A stretch of 64,000 bases of DNA from Paramecium pentaurelia (taxonomy: Eukaryota; Ciliophora; Oligohymenophorea; Peniculida; Parameciidae), in the NCBI GenBank assembly GCA_905183005.1, contig CAJJDO010000058.1, positions 127,706 to 191,705 of the forward strand, in the 5' to 3' direction. The notes beneath the pieces are model-generated. The model saw nothing but the letters and a program-made list of their open reading frames with translations, made no database searches and had not been told where the DNA came from. The translations under genes and the position numbers were made by a program. Positions within the stretch are counted from its first letter, which is position 1; each line of letters starts with the position of its first letter. This document shows positions 50,576-61,109 of this stretch, piece after piece.

Positions 50576-52057
50576 TCATTATTTTTCCATGAAGTAATCA
50601 TAAATCAATTCTAATGTAGAATTCGACTATATTGGTCAAATATTAAAATATATATTAAAAATAATTTATTTTACTAAAATAACATCCAAGTTTGAATTGA
50701 TTCCATTTTTAGTATAAAAAAAATCTAAGTAAAATAAAAATATAGAAAATAAAACTTAAAATATGTAAAATATCAAATGATATTTTAGATAATAATTCCA
50801 TTATAAAAATAACATTTAAGCTTATATTGATTCCATTTTATAATAAACTCAAATTAAGAAAACACATATATAACTAATAACACATTCAAGTTCATATTGT
50901 TTTAGTTATTAAATTATATTTTAGTAATATCTTCTAATTGGTATTAGGAGAACATTTTCATTTTTTCTAGATAATTTCTCTAGGCAATCTGAAAGGAGGT
51001 GTTTTCTTATTTTTGGATTCTTAATTATTGTAATGTTTAGAATGACATATCTTGGATTTCCAATCTTAATACATGGATTATTTAAATGTTCTAACCCTTT
51101 TTGCCTTTCTTATATAATCGCTCAACTAAAGTACCTATAATTGGTAAATATCTAAGAAAATTTCATTAATTTAAAAATAAGACATTCTTAATTAAAGAAA
51201 AATGTTGATGTAGTTTCTGCTAAAGGGCCTTCAGTTTGAAATTTTTTAATTCGCATATCAATCAATATGTATATAATTATATAATATTTATATCTAAAGT
51301 AATTGTAAATAGATCTCGAGTAAATTAGAAAAATACATTTATTTCACAGAAATGATTTATTTAATTTTAACGAACAACTGAAATTTGGATCTGCTAACCT
51401 TTATTGATTTATATGTAAATATTTAAATTACACGAATATTTCATATAATAAAAAGAAATTCTATATCTTTTCATATTTAATTTCATCATTCTTGAATGTG
51501 GAGGCTTGAGTACTTTTATTTTTTTTCTATTTTTTCAATCATTTTGATTTTTTTTTTTCAATAGTGATTGCTCTTCTAAGTTATTTCTATTTTTGTTAAG
51601 CCTCTTAATAGTCTTTTAATAATTCTCTTGGTCTTTTAAGAATCTTGATTTTTTTTTTCCTTAAGAAAAATCAAACTATTTAATCAATCTAGAATTAAGA
51701 TAGATTTCCTAAAAAAATTTAGATCAGAAGCACAAACAAAAAGTATATTTACTAACTATGGTTTATCAAGTAAAATTTCCTCTGAAAATCCAAAAGGTAT
51801 TTCAAAAGTTTATTGTAAAACTTGGAGCTCATCCCATAAACGATATTTTGTTGCTTGTGCTAACAATTAACCTACCTTTACGTGATCAAGTTTTATACGA
51901 AAAACTTTATTTGTCATCACTCCAAGAAGATAATTGGAGTCAACAAACTATGAATTCAACTTTGGCTTGTAATAACCCTCTAAGACAAGTGCATGATAGA
52001 CTGATTCTATGGATCCTATGGTTTTGTTCAATTCTTATTTTGTAATTGACTAAACAA
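50576..52057. repeat. Direct copy B of the 1482-bp exact duplication
   Basis: Exact copy of 49093-50574, continuing into unique sequence that supplies the N-terminus of ORF2. Confidence 0.9.
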
Positions 52058-52076
52058 TGTCTTAAAATCCTACCAT
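51486..52076 (-). pseudogene. ORF2, third diverged family member (best preserved core)
   Basis: From ATG 52076 the frame reads MVGFQDIVQSITKQELNKTI, GSIESVYHALVLEGYYKPKL, NSQFVDSNYLLGVMTNKVFR and LLAQATKYRLWDELQVLQQT, then FEIPFGFSEEILLDKPQLVN. This aligns along its length with ORF2 of element A and of the arms: SVY..L.L.GYY..K, YLLGV...K.F, ATK...ELQ, and GF. The frame meets a TGA after FFRKSILILD. A coiled-coil tail (KDQENYQKTIKRLNKNRNNL, LHIQE) continues in another frame to TGA 51486, so this copy is also broken. No partner transposase is recognised beside it. Function unknown. Confidence 0.7.
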
Positions 52077-52540
52077 TCTAAGCAGAAAAAAATATAAAAC
52101 AAAAAATTTAAATATGAGTTCAAATTAGATTTGCAAAAATATTTAATTGAAATTCACTATCAATAATCCAACCGATTTTTAATTTCTTAATAAAAATATA
52201 ATAATTAGAAAAATCAAAAACTAACAGAATAAAAATGATAGTGATGAAGAATGGCTTCTATTGAATAAAATAAGTAATTTTCTTTAACAATATCAGCTAA
52301 AAATTACATTTATGGAAAATTATTATAAATGGATAACTCTTGAAACAACTCTCCCTAAATTTATTTGAAAATTTCCCATATAAGATAGAGAAACTCCCAG
52401 ATCAATTTGACTTTTAAGTTCCATTGCGTACATTTGATTAATCTTAACAATTTTTATAAAAATTTAAAAATTTTCTTCAAGAAATAAAGTCGTCTAAACA
52501 CAAAGTTACTTGGAAAATCAAACACTCTCCATAGTACAGT
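52077..52540. other. Stretch between ORF2 and the left inverted-repeat arm
   Basis: Weak plus-strand coding-like text occurs (SDEEWLLLNKISNFLQQYQL, WITLETTLPKFI) before a TGA. It sits where a divergent transposase would start by analogy with element A, so it may be its degenerate N-terminus. Not supported further. Confidence 0.3.
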
Positions 52541-53165
52541 CCAAACACATATAAAAATACATTTTTGACTAATTATTTTTTTAATATCCAAAACACTACC
52601 TACAAATCAAAATTTTTATCAACTTATAGATTACAAATTTTTCCTTCAACATTTAATATTTGACCATATAAATCATTTTCTTATAATGAATTGATCTAAA
52701 TTTTTTAATAATTATAATTGAAACACATTAAAATCAATATATTCCAAATATCATTTTTACATAACAAATTTAAGAAACTACATCAAACTATTTCTTTATT
52801 TTTTTTAAATATTTACAAAAGGATTGGATCTGAACATTTTTTTTACCTAAAACTATTTTTTTTCCATAAAACAAGTTTATATACAATTAACTATTTGAAA
52901 ATTCCCAACAAAAAATGTCGAAATTTCAGAATATTCTTTATTTGACTAATCAATAAAGAAAGAAATATTCTCACTATATAGTAAAAAATTTAATTTAACA
53001 CTTTGTTGGTTTTTTATAGTGCATTATTTTGTATTTATTCTTAAGTAAGGGGACAAATTACAGAAATATTTTTGCTAAATACTGTTTCAATAATCATAAG
53101 TTAATATTTAATATTAACAATTTGTTTTTGTTCAATTATGTTTAAAAAACTATCAAAATAAGACA

Positions 53166-53883
53166 TCATGAACTTTAACTTTCCTCTTGCAATTCAAAAT
53201 TTTACATAAATCTCTACTAAGTTTTGTTTTAATTTAAACTTAGGCTCTGATATGATTAAATTTCAACTAATTCTTTTTTCAATTTCTCCAGTTTTCCAAT
53301 TCTATCAGTTTCTTTTTTCATTTCTTCTTCTTACTATGTCTTTAGTTTAATAATTTTTTATTTAATTTAGTTGGTTTTTCTTTATTGTTTCTATTCAGGT
53401 TAAGTTTTGAAGAATCGTAATCTTTTTGATCTCAACATAGAAGTATTTAGTTCCTTTATTTTTCTAAAGAATTATTCAAAATTGATTACTAGAGATCAAG
53501 ACTAACTTAAACCCTTAAATAAATTTGATTTGAGTTGTTGAAAATAAGTATTTTTTGGTGATACATAAAAGAGAGTATTAATTAGCCATTATCTATCTGG
53601 CAACCTCTGTGAAGTGAACCCTATTTCAATCTCTTACCCTATTATTTAATGAAGCTCTCTATATAAATCAAGCTTCGTAGCTCTTTTAACAAGGTAAGCA
53701 AATTTAATATCGATTACCTTTGCCACAAATACTTTATTTAAAGTAACTCCAAGTAAATATTCACTAGTGATACAGGCTGATTCGAATTTGGGAAGATAAT
53801 ATCCTTTTAGAATTAGTCCCATATCCCATATATAGAGATTTCATTGAACCCACTAATTGGTTAGCTTATTCGATTGTAATCAT
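53166..53883 (-). pseudogene. ORF2 in the left arm
   Basis: Mirror copy of the right-arm ORF2 at 56063-56780, with the same 7-bp duplication frameshift and internal TGA. See that entry. Confidence 0.7.
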
Positions 53884-54127
53884 CGAAAATAATAATCAAG
53901 AAAGAATATAATTTTAATGGAATAATAAAATGTAGAGTATATCGAATTCTTGATGATTTACCTAATTCTCATCCATATTTTTTTTGTTTATTTGCAAATA
54001 TTTTTTGTATTTTAAGAACAAAATATGAATTGTTATTTTAAAAATAAATAAGCGTCATTAATCAATTACATCAGTTGATTCATTACATTTTTTATATTTC
54101 GAAACCAATAAATAAATATTGAAATGA

Positions 54128-54822
54128 ATAATTTGTTTATCAAAGTAAAGCATTAGAATCAAATAAATAATTTTTATAAATACAAAAACATCTCCGACTT
54201 AAATTCAATGTTGTCAGATCAAAATGTTTAAAATTCTTCGGATTAGGAAGAAATAGAAAGAATAATATAAACTTCTCTTTTTAGATGAAACAACATTCAC
54301 TCATCATACATTAAATCCAAAATGCTGGTAGATAATGGAAGAAAAAAAATATAGAAAATTTACTTAATTGAAGAAGTCTTTACATGTTCTTGGTTTTATT
54401 GGATAAAAGGGATTTGGATGTTTTCAAATTTGTGTTGGAAATGTAAATTAATATGTATTTGCTTACTATTATTTAAAGCTAATTGAAGAAGCCATTAAGT
54501 TCTATTAGAATCAATAATTATTAATAATTATGGACAACTGTCCTATTCATCATAGCAATTATAGAAAAAGTAAAATTTTTAGTCAATTTAATGTTCTGTT
54601 TTTGCCATCATATTCACCATAATTAAATCCTATGGAGGGGAGTTTGGAATATCTTAAAATAAACAATATATAAATATTAGCCAGAAAGTTAACACAACAA
54701 TGAGCTTGGGATTCCTCAAGTAAAGCAAAAATCAATTTAAAAAAATTTCGAAATTCATAATTGTACATTGTAAAAAGTAAATCAATGCCTTAATAATCAT
54801 AGTTTGATTTCTTATATAATTA
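54128..54822 (+). pseudogene. DDE transposase in the left arm
   Basis: One frame, open from 54128 to TGA 54700, holds the whole catalytic domain. It contains LLFLDETTFTHHTLNPKCW (Asp codon 54294), LHVLGFIGQKGFGCFQICVG, LLIIMDNCPIHHSNYRKSK (Asp 54533) and FLPSYSPQLNPMEGSLEYLK (Glu 54635). Thirty-three residues separate the second Asp from the Glu, as in IS630/Tc1-mariner enzymes. An upstream TGA (54125) separates it from an N-terminal DNA-binding part that I cannot join. After TGA 54700 the same frame stays open into the gap. The DDE domain looks the most intact of the island, but the full gene appears broken or incomplete. Confidence 0.75.
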
Positions 54823-55123
54823 NNNNNNNNNNNNNNNNNNNNNNNNNNNNNNNNNNNNNNNNNNNNNNNNNNNNNNNNNNNNNNNNNNNNNNNNNNNNNN
54901 NNNNNNNNNNNNNNNNNNNNNNNNNNNNNNNNNNNNNNNNNNNNNNNNNNNNNNNNNNNNNNNNNNNNNNNNNNNNNNNNNNNNNNNNNNNNNNNNNNNN
55001 NNNNNNNNNNNNNNNNNNNNNNNNNNNNNNNNNNNNNNNNNNNNNNNNNNNNNNNNNNNNNNNNNNNNNNNNNNNNNNNNNNNNNNNNNNNNNNNNNNNN
55101 NNNNNNNNNNNNNNNNNNNNNNN
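54823..55123. other. Assembly gap, 301 n
   Basis: Run of n at the centre of the inverted repeat. Reading frames drawn through it are meaningless. Confidence 0.99.
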
Positions 55124-55818
55124 TAATTATATAAGAAATCAAACTATGATTATTAAGGCATTGATTTACTTTTTACAATGTACAATTATGAATTTCGAAA
55201 TTTTTTTAAATTGATTTTTGCTTTACTTGAGGAATCCCAAGCTCATTGTTGTGTTAACTTTCTGGCTAATATTTATATATTGTTTATTTTAAGATATTCC
55301 AAACTCCCCTCCATAGGATTTAATTATGGTGAATATGATGGCAAAAACAGAACATTAAATTGACTAAAAATTTTACTTTTTCTATAATTGCTATGATGAA
55401 TAGGACAGTTGTCCATAATTATTAATAATTATTGATTCTAATAGAACTTAATGGCTTCTTCAATTAGCTTTAAATAATAGTAAGCAAATACATATTAATT
55501 TACATTTCCAACACAAATTTGAAAACATCCAAATCCCTTTTATCCAATAAAACCAAGAACATGTAAAGACTTCTTCAATTAAGTAAATTTTCTATATTTT
55601 TTTTCTTCCATTATCTACCAGCATTTTGGATTTAATGTATGATGAGTGAATGTTGTTTCATCTAAAAAGAGAAGTTTATATTATTCTTTCTATTTCTTCC
55701 TAATCCGAAGAATTTTAAACATTTTGATCTGACAACATTGAATTTAAGTCGGAGATGTTTTTGTATTTATAAAAATTATTTATTTGATTCTAATGCTTTA
55801 CTTTGATAAACAAATTAT
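55124..55818 (-). pseudogene. DDE transposase in the right arm
   Basis: Exact mirror of 54128-54822: catalytic Asp, Asp, Glu on the minus strand at 55652, 55413 and 55311 (first base of each codon). Same flanking TGAs. It cannot be told whether this is a second genomic copy or an assembly reflection. Confidence 0.7.
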
Positions 55819-56062
55819 TCATTTCAATATTTATTTATTGGTTTCGAAATATAAAAAATGTAATGAATCAACTGATGTAATTGATTAATGACGCTTATTT
55901 ATTTTTAAAATAACAATTCATATTTTGTTCTTAAAATACAAAAAATATTTGCAAATAAACAAAAAAAATATGGATGAGAATTAGGTAAATCATCAAGAAT
56001 TCGATATACTCTACATTTTATTATTCCATTAAAATTATATTCTTTCTTGATTATTATTTTCG

Positions 56063-56780
56063 ATGATTACAATCGAATAAGCTAACCAATTAGTGGGTTC
56101 AATGAAATCTCTATATATGGGATATGGGACTAATTCTAAAAGGATATTATCTTCCCAAATTCGAATCAGCCTGTATCACTAGTGAATATTTACTTGGAGT
56201 TACTTTAAATAAAGTATTTGTGGCAAAGGTAATCGATATTAAATTTGCTTACCTTGTTAAAAGAGCTACGAAGCTTGATTTATATAGAGAGCTTCATTAA
56301 ATAATAGGGTAAGAGATTGAAATAGGGTTCACTTCACAGAGGTTGCCAGATAGATAATGGCTAATTAATACTCTCTTTTATGTATCACCAAAAAATACTT
56401 ATTTTCAACAACTCAAATCAAATTTATTTAAGGGTTTAAGTTAGTCTTGATCTCTAGTAATCAATTTTGAATAATTCTTTAGAAAAATAAAGGAACTAAA
56501 TACTTCTATGTTGAGATCAAAAAGATTACGATTCTTCAAAACTTAACCTGAATAGAAACAATAAAGAAAAACCAACTAAATTAAATAAAAAATTATTAAA
56601 CTAAAGACATAGTAAGAAGAAGAAATGAAAAAAGAAACTGATAGAATTGGAAAACTGGAGAAATTGAAAAAAGAATTAGTTGAAATTTAATCATATCAGA
56701 GCCTAAGTTTAAATTAAAACAAAACTTAGTAGAGATTTATGTAAAATTTTGAATTGCAAGAGGAAAGTTAAAGTTCATGA
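56063..56780 (+). pseudogene. ORF2 in the right arm: frameshift and internal TGA
   Basis: Starts at ATG 56063 (MITIEQANQLVGSMKSLYMG). A tandem duplication of ATATGGG (56115-56121 and 56122-56128) shifts the frame by one. After it the conserved core resumes as LILKGYYLPKFESACITSEY, LLGVTLNKVFVAKVIDIKF, AYLVKRATKLDLYRELHQII and GQEIEIGFTSQRLPDRQWL. A TGA at 56448-56450 interrupts, and the same frame continues into a coiled coil (EEEMKKETDRIGKLEKLKKE) ending in ELQEES before TGA 56778. Homologous throughout to the ORF2 copies at 47857 and 52076. No known domain recognised. Confidence 0.7.
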
Positions 56781-57405
56781 TGTCTTATTTTGATAGTTTT
56801 TTAAACATAATTGAACAAAAACAAATTGTTAATATTAAATATTAACTTATGATTATTGAAACAGTATTTAGCAAAAATATTTCTGTAATTTGTCCCCTTA
56901 CTTAAGAATAAATACAAAATAATGCACTATAAAAAACCAACAAAGTGTTAAATTAAATTTTTTACTATATAGTGAGAATATTTCTTTCTTTATTGATTAG
57001 TCAAATAAAGAATATTCTGAAATTTCGACATTTTTTGTTGGGAATTTTCAAATAGTTAATTGTATATAAACTTGTTTTATGGAAAAAAAATAGTTTTAGG
57101 TAAAAAAAATGTTCAGATCCAATCCTTTTGTAAATATTTAAAAAAAATAAAGAAATAGTTTGATGTAGTTTCTTAAATTTGTTATGTAAAAATGATATTT
57201 GGAATATATTGATTTTAATGTGTTTCAATTATAATTATTAAAAAATTTAGATCAATTCATTATAAGAAAATGATTTATATGGTCAAATATTAAATGTTGA
57301 AGGAAAAATTTGTAATCTATAAGTTGATAAAAATTTTGATTTGTAGGTAGTGTTTTGGATATTAAAAAAATAATTAGTCAAAAATGTATTTTTATATGTG
57401 TTTGG
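56101..57405. repeat. Direct copy A of a 1305-bp exact duplication
   Basis: Begins AATGAAATCTCTATATATGG and ends TGTGTTTGG at the n at 57406; repeated exactly at 57407-58711. Confidence 0.9.
57274..57297. repeat. Terminal-like motif of the element in the right arm
   Basis: TTATATGGTCAAATATTAAA lies about 500 bp downstream of ORF2. The near-identical TATATTGGTCAAATATTAAA lies about 600 bp downstream of ORF2 in element A (49145). The same motif occurs at 52649-52672 (inverted) and 58580-58603 (duplicate). Confidence 0.5.
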
Positions 57406-57406
57406 N
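57406..57406. other. Single-n contig joint
   Basis: A lone n between two identical 1305-bp blocks. Confidence 0.85.
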
Positions 57407-58711
57407 AATGAAATCTCTATATATGGGATATGGGACTAATTCTAAAAGGATATTATCTTCCCAAATTCGAATCAGCCTGTATCACTAGTGAATATTTACT
57501 TGGAGTTACTTTAAATAAAGTATTTGTGGCAAAGGTAATCGATATTAAATTTGCTTACCTTGTTAAAAGAGCTACGAAGCTTGATTTATATAGAGAGCTT
57601 CATTAAATAATAGGGTAAGAGATTGAAATAGGGTTCACTTCACAGAGGTTGCCAGATAGATAATGGCTAATTAATACTCTCTTTTATGTATCACCAAAAA
57701 ATACTTATTTTCAACAACTCAAATCAAATTTATTTAAGGGTTTAAGTTAGTCTTGATCTCTAGTAATCAATTTTGAATAATTCTTTAGAAAAATAAAGGA
57801 ACTAAATACTTCTATGTTGAGATCAAAAAGATTACGATTCTTCAAAACTTAACCTGAATAGAAACAATAAAGAAAAACCAACTAAATTAAATAAAAAATT
57901 ATTAAACTAAAGACATAGTAAGAAGAAGAAATGAAAAAAGAAACTGATAGAATTGGAAAACTGGAGAAATTGAAAAAAGAATTAGTTGAAATTTAATCAT
58001 ATCAGAGCCTAAGTTTAAATTAAAACAAAACTTAGTAGAGATTTATGTAAAATTTTGAATTGCAAGAGGAAAGTTAAAGTTCATGATGTCTTATTTTGAT
58101 AGTTTTTTAAACATAATTGAACAAAAACAAATTGTTAATATTAAATATTAACTTATGATTATTGAAACAGTATTTAGCAAAAATATTTCTGTAATTTGTC
58201 CCCTTACTTAAGAATAAATACAAAATAATGCACTATAAAAAACCAACAAAGTGTTAAATTAAATTTTTTACTATATAGTGAGAATATTTCTTTCTTTATT
58301 GATTAGTCAAATAAAGAATATTCTGAAATTTCGACATTTTTTGTTGGGAATTTTCAAATAGTTAATTGTATATAAACTTGTTTTATGGAAAAAAAATAGT
58401 TTTAGGTAAAAAAAATGTTCAGATCCAATCCTTTTGTAAATATTTAAAAAAAATAAAGAAATAGTTTGATGTAGTTTCTTAAATTTGTTATGTAAAAATG
58501 ATATTTGGAATATATTGATTTTAATGTGTTTCAATTATAATTATTAAAAAATTTAGATCAATTCATTATAAGAAAATGATTTATATGGTCAAATATTAAA
58601 TGTTGAAGGAAAAATTTGTAATCTATAAGTTGATAAAAATTTTGATTTGTAGGTAGTGTTTTGGATATTAAAAAAATAATTAGTCAAAAATGTATTTTTA
58701 TATGTGTTTGG
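57407..58711. repeat. Direct copy B of the 1305-bp exact duplication
   Basis: Exact copy of 56101-57405; it continues into unique sequence that leads to the peptidase gene. It includes a truncated ORF2 copy (57407-58086), which lacks its first 38 bp because of the joint. Confidence 0.9.
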
Positions 58712-58915
58712 TATATATTAAATGAAGATGTATAATTATTAAATTATGATATTAATCTTTTTATAATTCTACTTTGTCTAATGAATAAGTGATAATCATG
58801 ATTTTGATATTTTTAGAGGGTGATGCAATATCTTCATAATTGTAAATAGTTTTAGGTAGATATATTTGAGCTTCTTCGATATTTAATTAAATTAATTTAT
58901 TCATTAGAATATTTA

Positions 58916-61075
58916 ATGAATTAAGTGAAAGGATATATAAATATCACAAAAAGCATTGCATCATAAATATAGACAATAAAAAAAGTAAATACAGTTTCTA
59001 AGCTTCAAAATAATGATTATCTAGTTTCAATGATAATATCTAAGAAAAATATCGCAGAAAATTCTTCTCTTGATTACTAAAATTTGTATTAATTAAAGGA
59101 GGATGGATTTCATTTACTTTAAAGAGGTAGTGTAGTCTAATAAAACTTATTGACATCTTATAGCAATGATAAGGAGAGATTTATTAAATAATAGTAAATA
59201 ACAGATGAATCTGAGAAGCCAAGATAAGTTATTGAAATACATGAATCAGGTAAACTATTATTCAGTATAAACACTTAAAAATATCATGAGGAGATATTGA
59301 ATAATGAGATGGTTGGAGAGCCATTTAAATGGAACAAAAAAAATAATAAAGTTTTGTATTTAGCAAAAGGAAAAAGCAAAGAAACAAAGACATTCTTTTA
59401 GGTAGAAAAGGAGGAGGAAATATAACAAGCGTGGAATTACAGGAAATATGAATAAAGTTGGGGTGAAAGGATGGATAATGTGGAGATATTCTATCTATTT
59501 ATGATCGATATTGAATAACAAAAACTTTTTAAGGTATAGACTCCAGGCAATTTATTTTTAACTTATCCATAGTTTACAGAAAATGATGAAATAATATTGG
59601 GTGGTTATTAAATCCATAAAGAATTTAAATATGGAATAGTTCATTGTTTTAACAGAGAAAGTGGAATATATCTTATAGAGCATCCAAAATTATTAGAATT
59701 ACCTGAGAAAGGAGAGAATTTGGATGAATAATAATTACAATTATTATCAAAGCATGATATATCTGTTAAACCACTTATTAGTCCAGATTATAAAAAGCTT
59801 TTATATTTAGGATCAGATTATAAACACTAACATTTATGTTATTTAAGTTTGAATATGATAAATTTGGATAATAAGTCAGTCGAAGAATTAATTGGAGTAA
59901 GAAATGAAAATGATTTAAAAGAAGTGAGAGAGAAAAAGGAGAAAAGGGATAAAATTATTGGGGGAATTTGTGGTTTTTATGATGATTTATCATTAAACTT
60001 TTGGAATAAGGATTCAACTCATTTTGTCTATTCTTCTATAGTTTTGGGACAATAAAAAATATTTTGTATAGATGTAAATACAAAATAAATAGAGATTTTA
60101 AGTCATAAAGTAGAATAAGATGTAACACACAATTGCGAAATTATTAATTATGATCAAGAAAATGATATCTTATATTATACTGATGAGAATATTAATTAAT
60201 CCCCAATTTTAACTGCAATAATTAATGCCATGGATAAACAAAGAAAATATATACAAAATTTAGAACATTTTAATTTAAAAGTTTCAAATAAATTTATTGA
60301 AGAATTTGTTTTTAGTGAAGAGGCAGAAGGATTTGTTTGGTAGGTAAAAGAAGAGGAAGAAAAATTTGAATTACCAAAATTCTTTAAACAAAGACCATTA
60401 ATCGTTTTAGCACATGGGGGACCACATGGAACAATATAAAGTTAATATACTTAATTAAGACATATTTTGTTATAATAAGGGTTTATTTTATTAGCTCCAA
60501 ATTTTAGTGGGTCATGCGGTTATGGATAGAATTTCATTGAAGCTTTGAGTGGAAAAATTGGAGAATAAGATGCAAAAGAAATATTGGATATGATTAGTTA
60601 AGTTTAACAGAAATATAATACAGGCAAGACATTTATTATGGGAGGTTCTTATGGTGGCTATCTAAGTGCTTTGATGGGGTCCAGATATCATGATAGATTT
60701 AATGCTGCTGTGATATTGAATCCTGTTGTTAATTTACCATTCATGATTAATATAACAGATATTCCAGAATGGGGTTCATCTTGTGCATTGAACAGAAAAC
60801 ATACATGGAATCTTAGTGTTGAAGATTATAAAACCTTAATTGAAAGATCTCCAATGTTATAACCCCTAAGAGTTCCTTCATTATTATTAATAGGTTCCAA
60901 AGATAGAAGATGTCCTTTTCAATAATCATTAGCATTGAGAGCTCAAGCATTAGAAGTTGGCACAGAAGTGTAAACCTATGTTTACCCAAATGCTGATCAT
61001 GCATTAGCAGATAGTGTCAATACTGGATATGATACATTCTTGAAGATCCTAATGTTTTTAAATGAGAAATTATGA
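58916..61075 (+). CDS. Acylaminoacyl-peptidase-like serine peptidase (prolyl oligopeptidase family S9)
   Basis: 719 residues in one uninterrupted frame (720 codons), close to the 732 of human APEH. The enzyme removes N-acylated amino acids from short peptides in the cytosol. Seen: a long beta-propeller-like N-terminal half (FLTYPQFTENDEIILGGYQ, CGFYDDLSLNFWNKDSTHF) and a C-terminal alpha/beta hydrolase. The latter has LIVLAHGGPHGT (oxyanion region), FSGSCGYGQNF, the nucleophile in MGGSYGGYLSAL (Ser578), Asp663 in GSKDRRCP and His695 in YPNADHAL. ATG 58916 is the first in frame. Its stop lies 34 bp from the convergent nucleoside hydrolase stop. It is the first intact gene right of the mobile-DNA island. 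Confidence 0.92.
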
Positions 61076-61109
61076 TATAGATTACATTCAATAAAATGAA
61101 TAAACTAAA

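Larger units (their letters stand above)
52541..54822. repeat. Left arm of a 2282-bp perfect inverted repeat
   Basis: Position p in this arm pairs with position 109946 minus p in the right arm (55124-57405). The arm begins CCAAACACAT and ends TTCTTATATAATTA at the gap. It carries ORF2 (minus) and a DDE transposase (plus) in the divergent order seen in element A, so the arm is essentially one copy of the element. Confidence 0.9.
55124..57405. repeat. Right arm of the 2282-bp perfect inverted repeat
   Basis: Reverse complement of 52541-54822, ending at the single n at 57406. Its distal 1305 bp (56101-57405) are repeated once more at 57407-58711. Confidence 0.9.

Noticed and set aside
52718..52945. 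75-codon ORF present three times (also 57001-57228 and 58307-58534, minus)
   Set aside because: The repeated occurrence reflects the inverted repeat and the contig overlap, not independent conservation; composition is Phe/Lys/Ile-rich and it lies in the non-coding 3' flank of ORF2.
54732..55214. ORFs that run through the n gap
   Set aside because: Most of the translated residues are unknown bases; the flanking text is antisense to the transposase.
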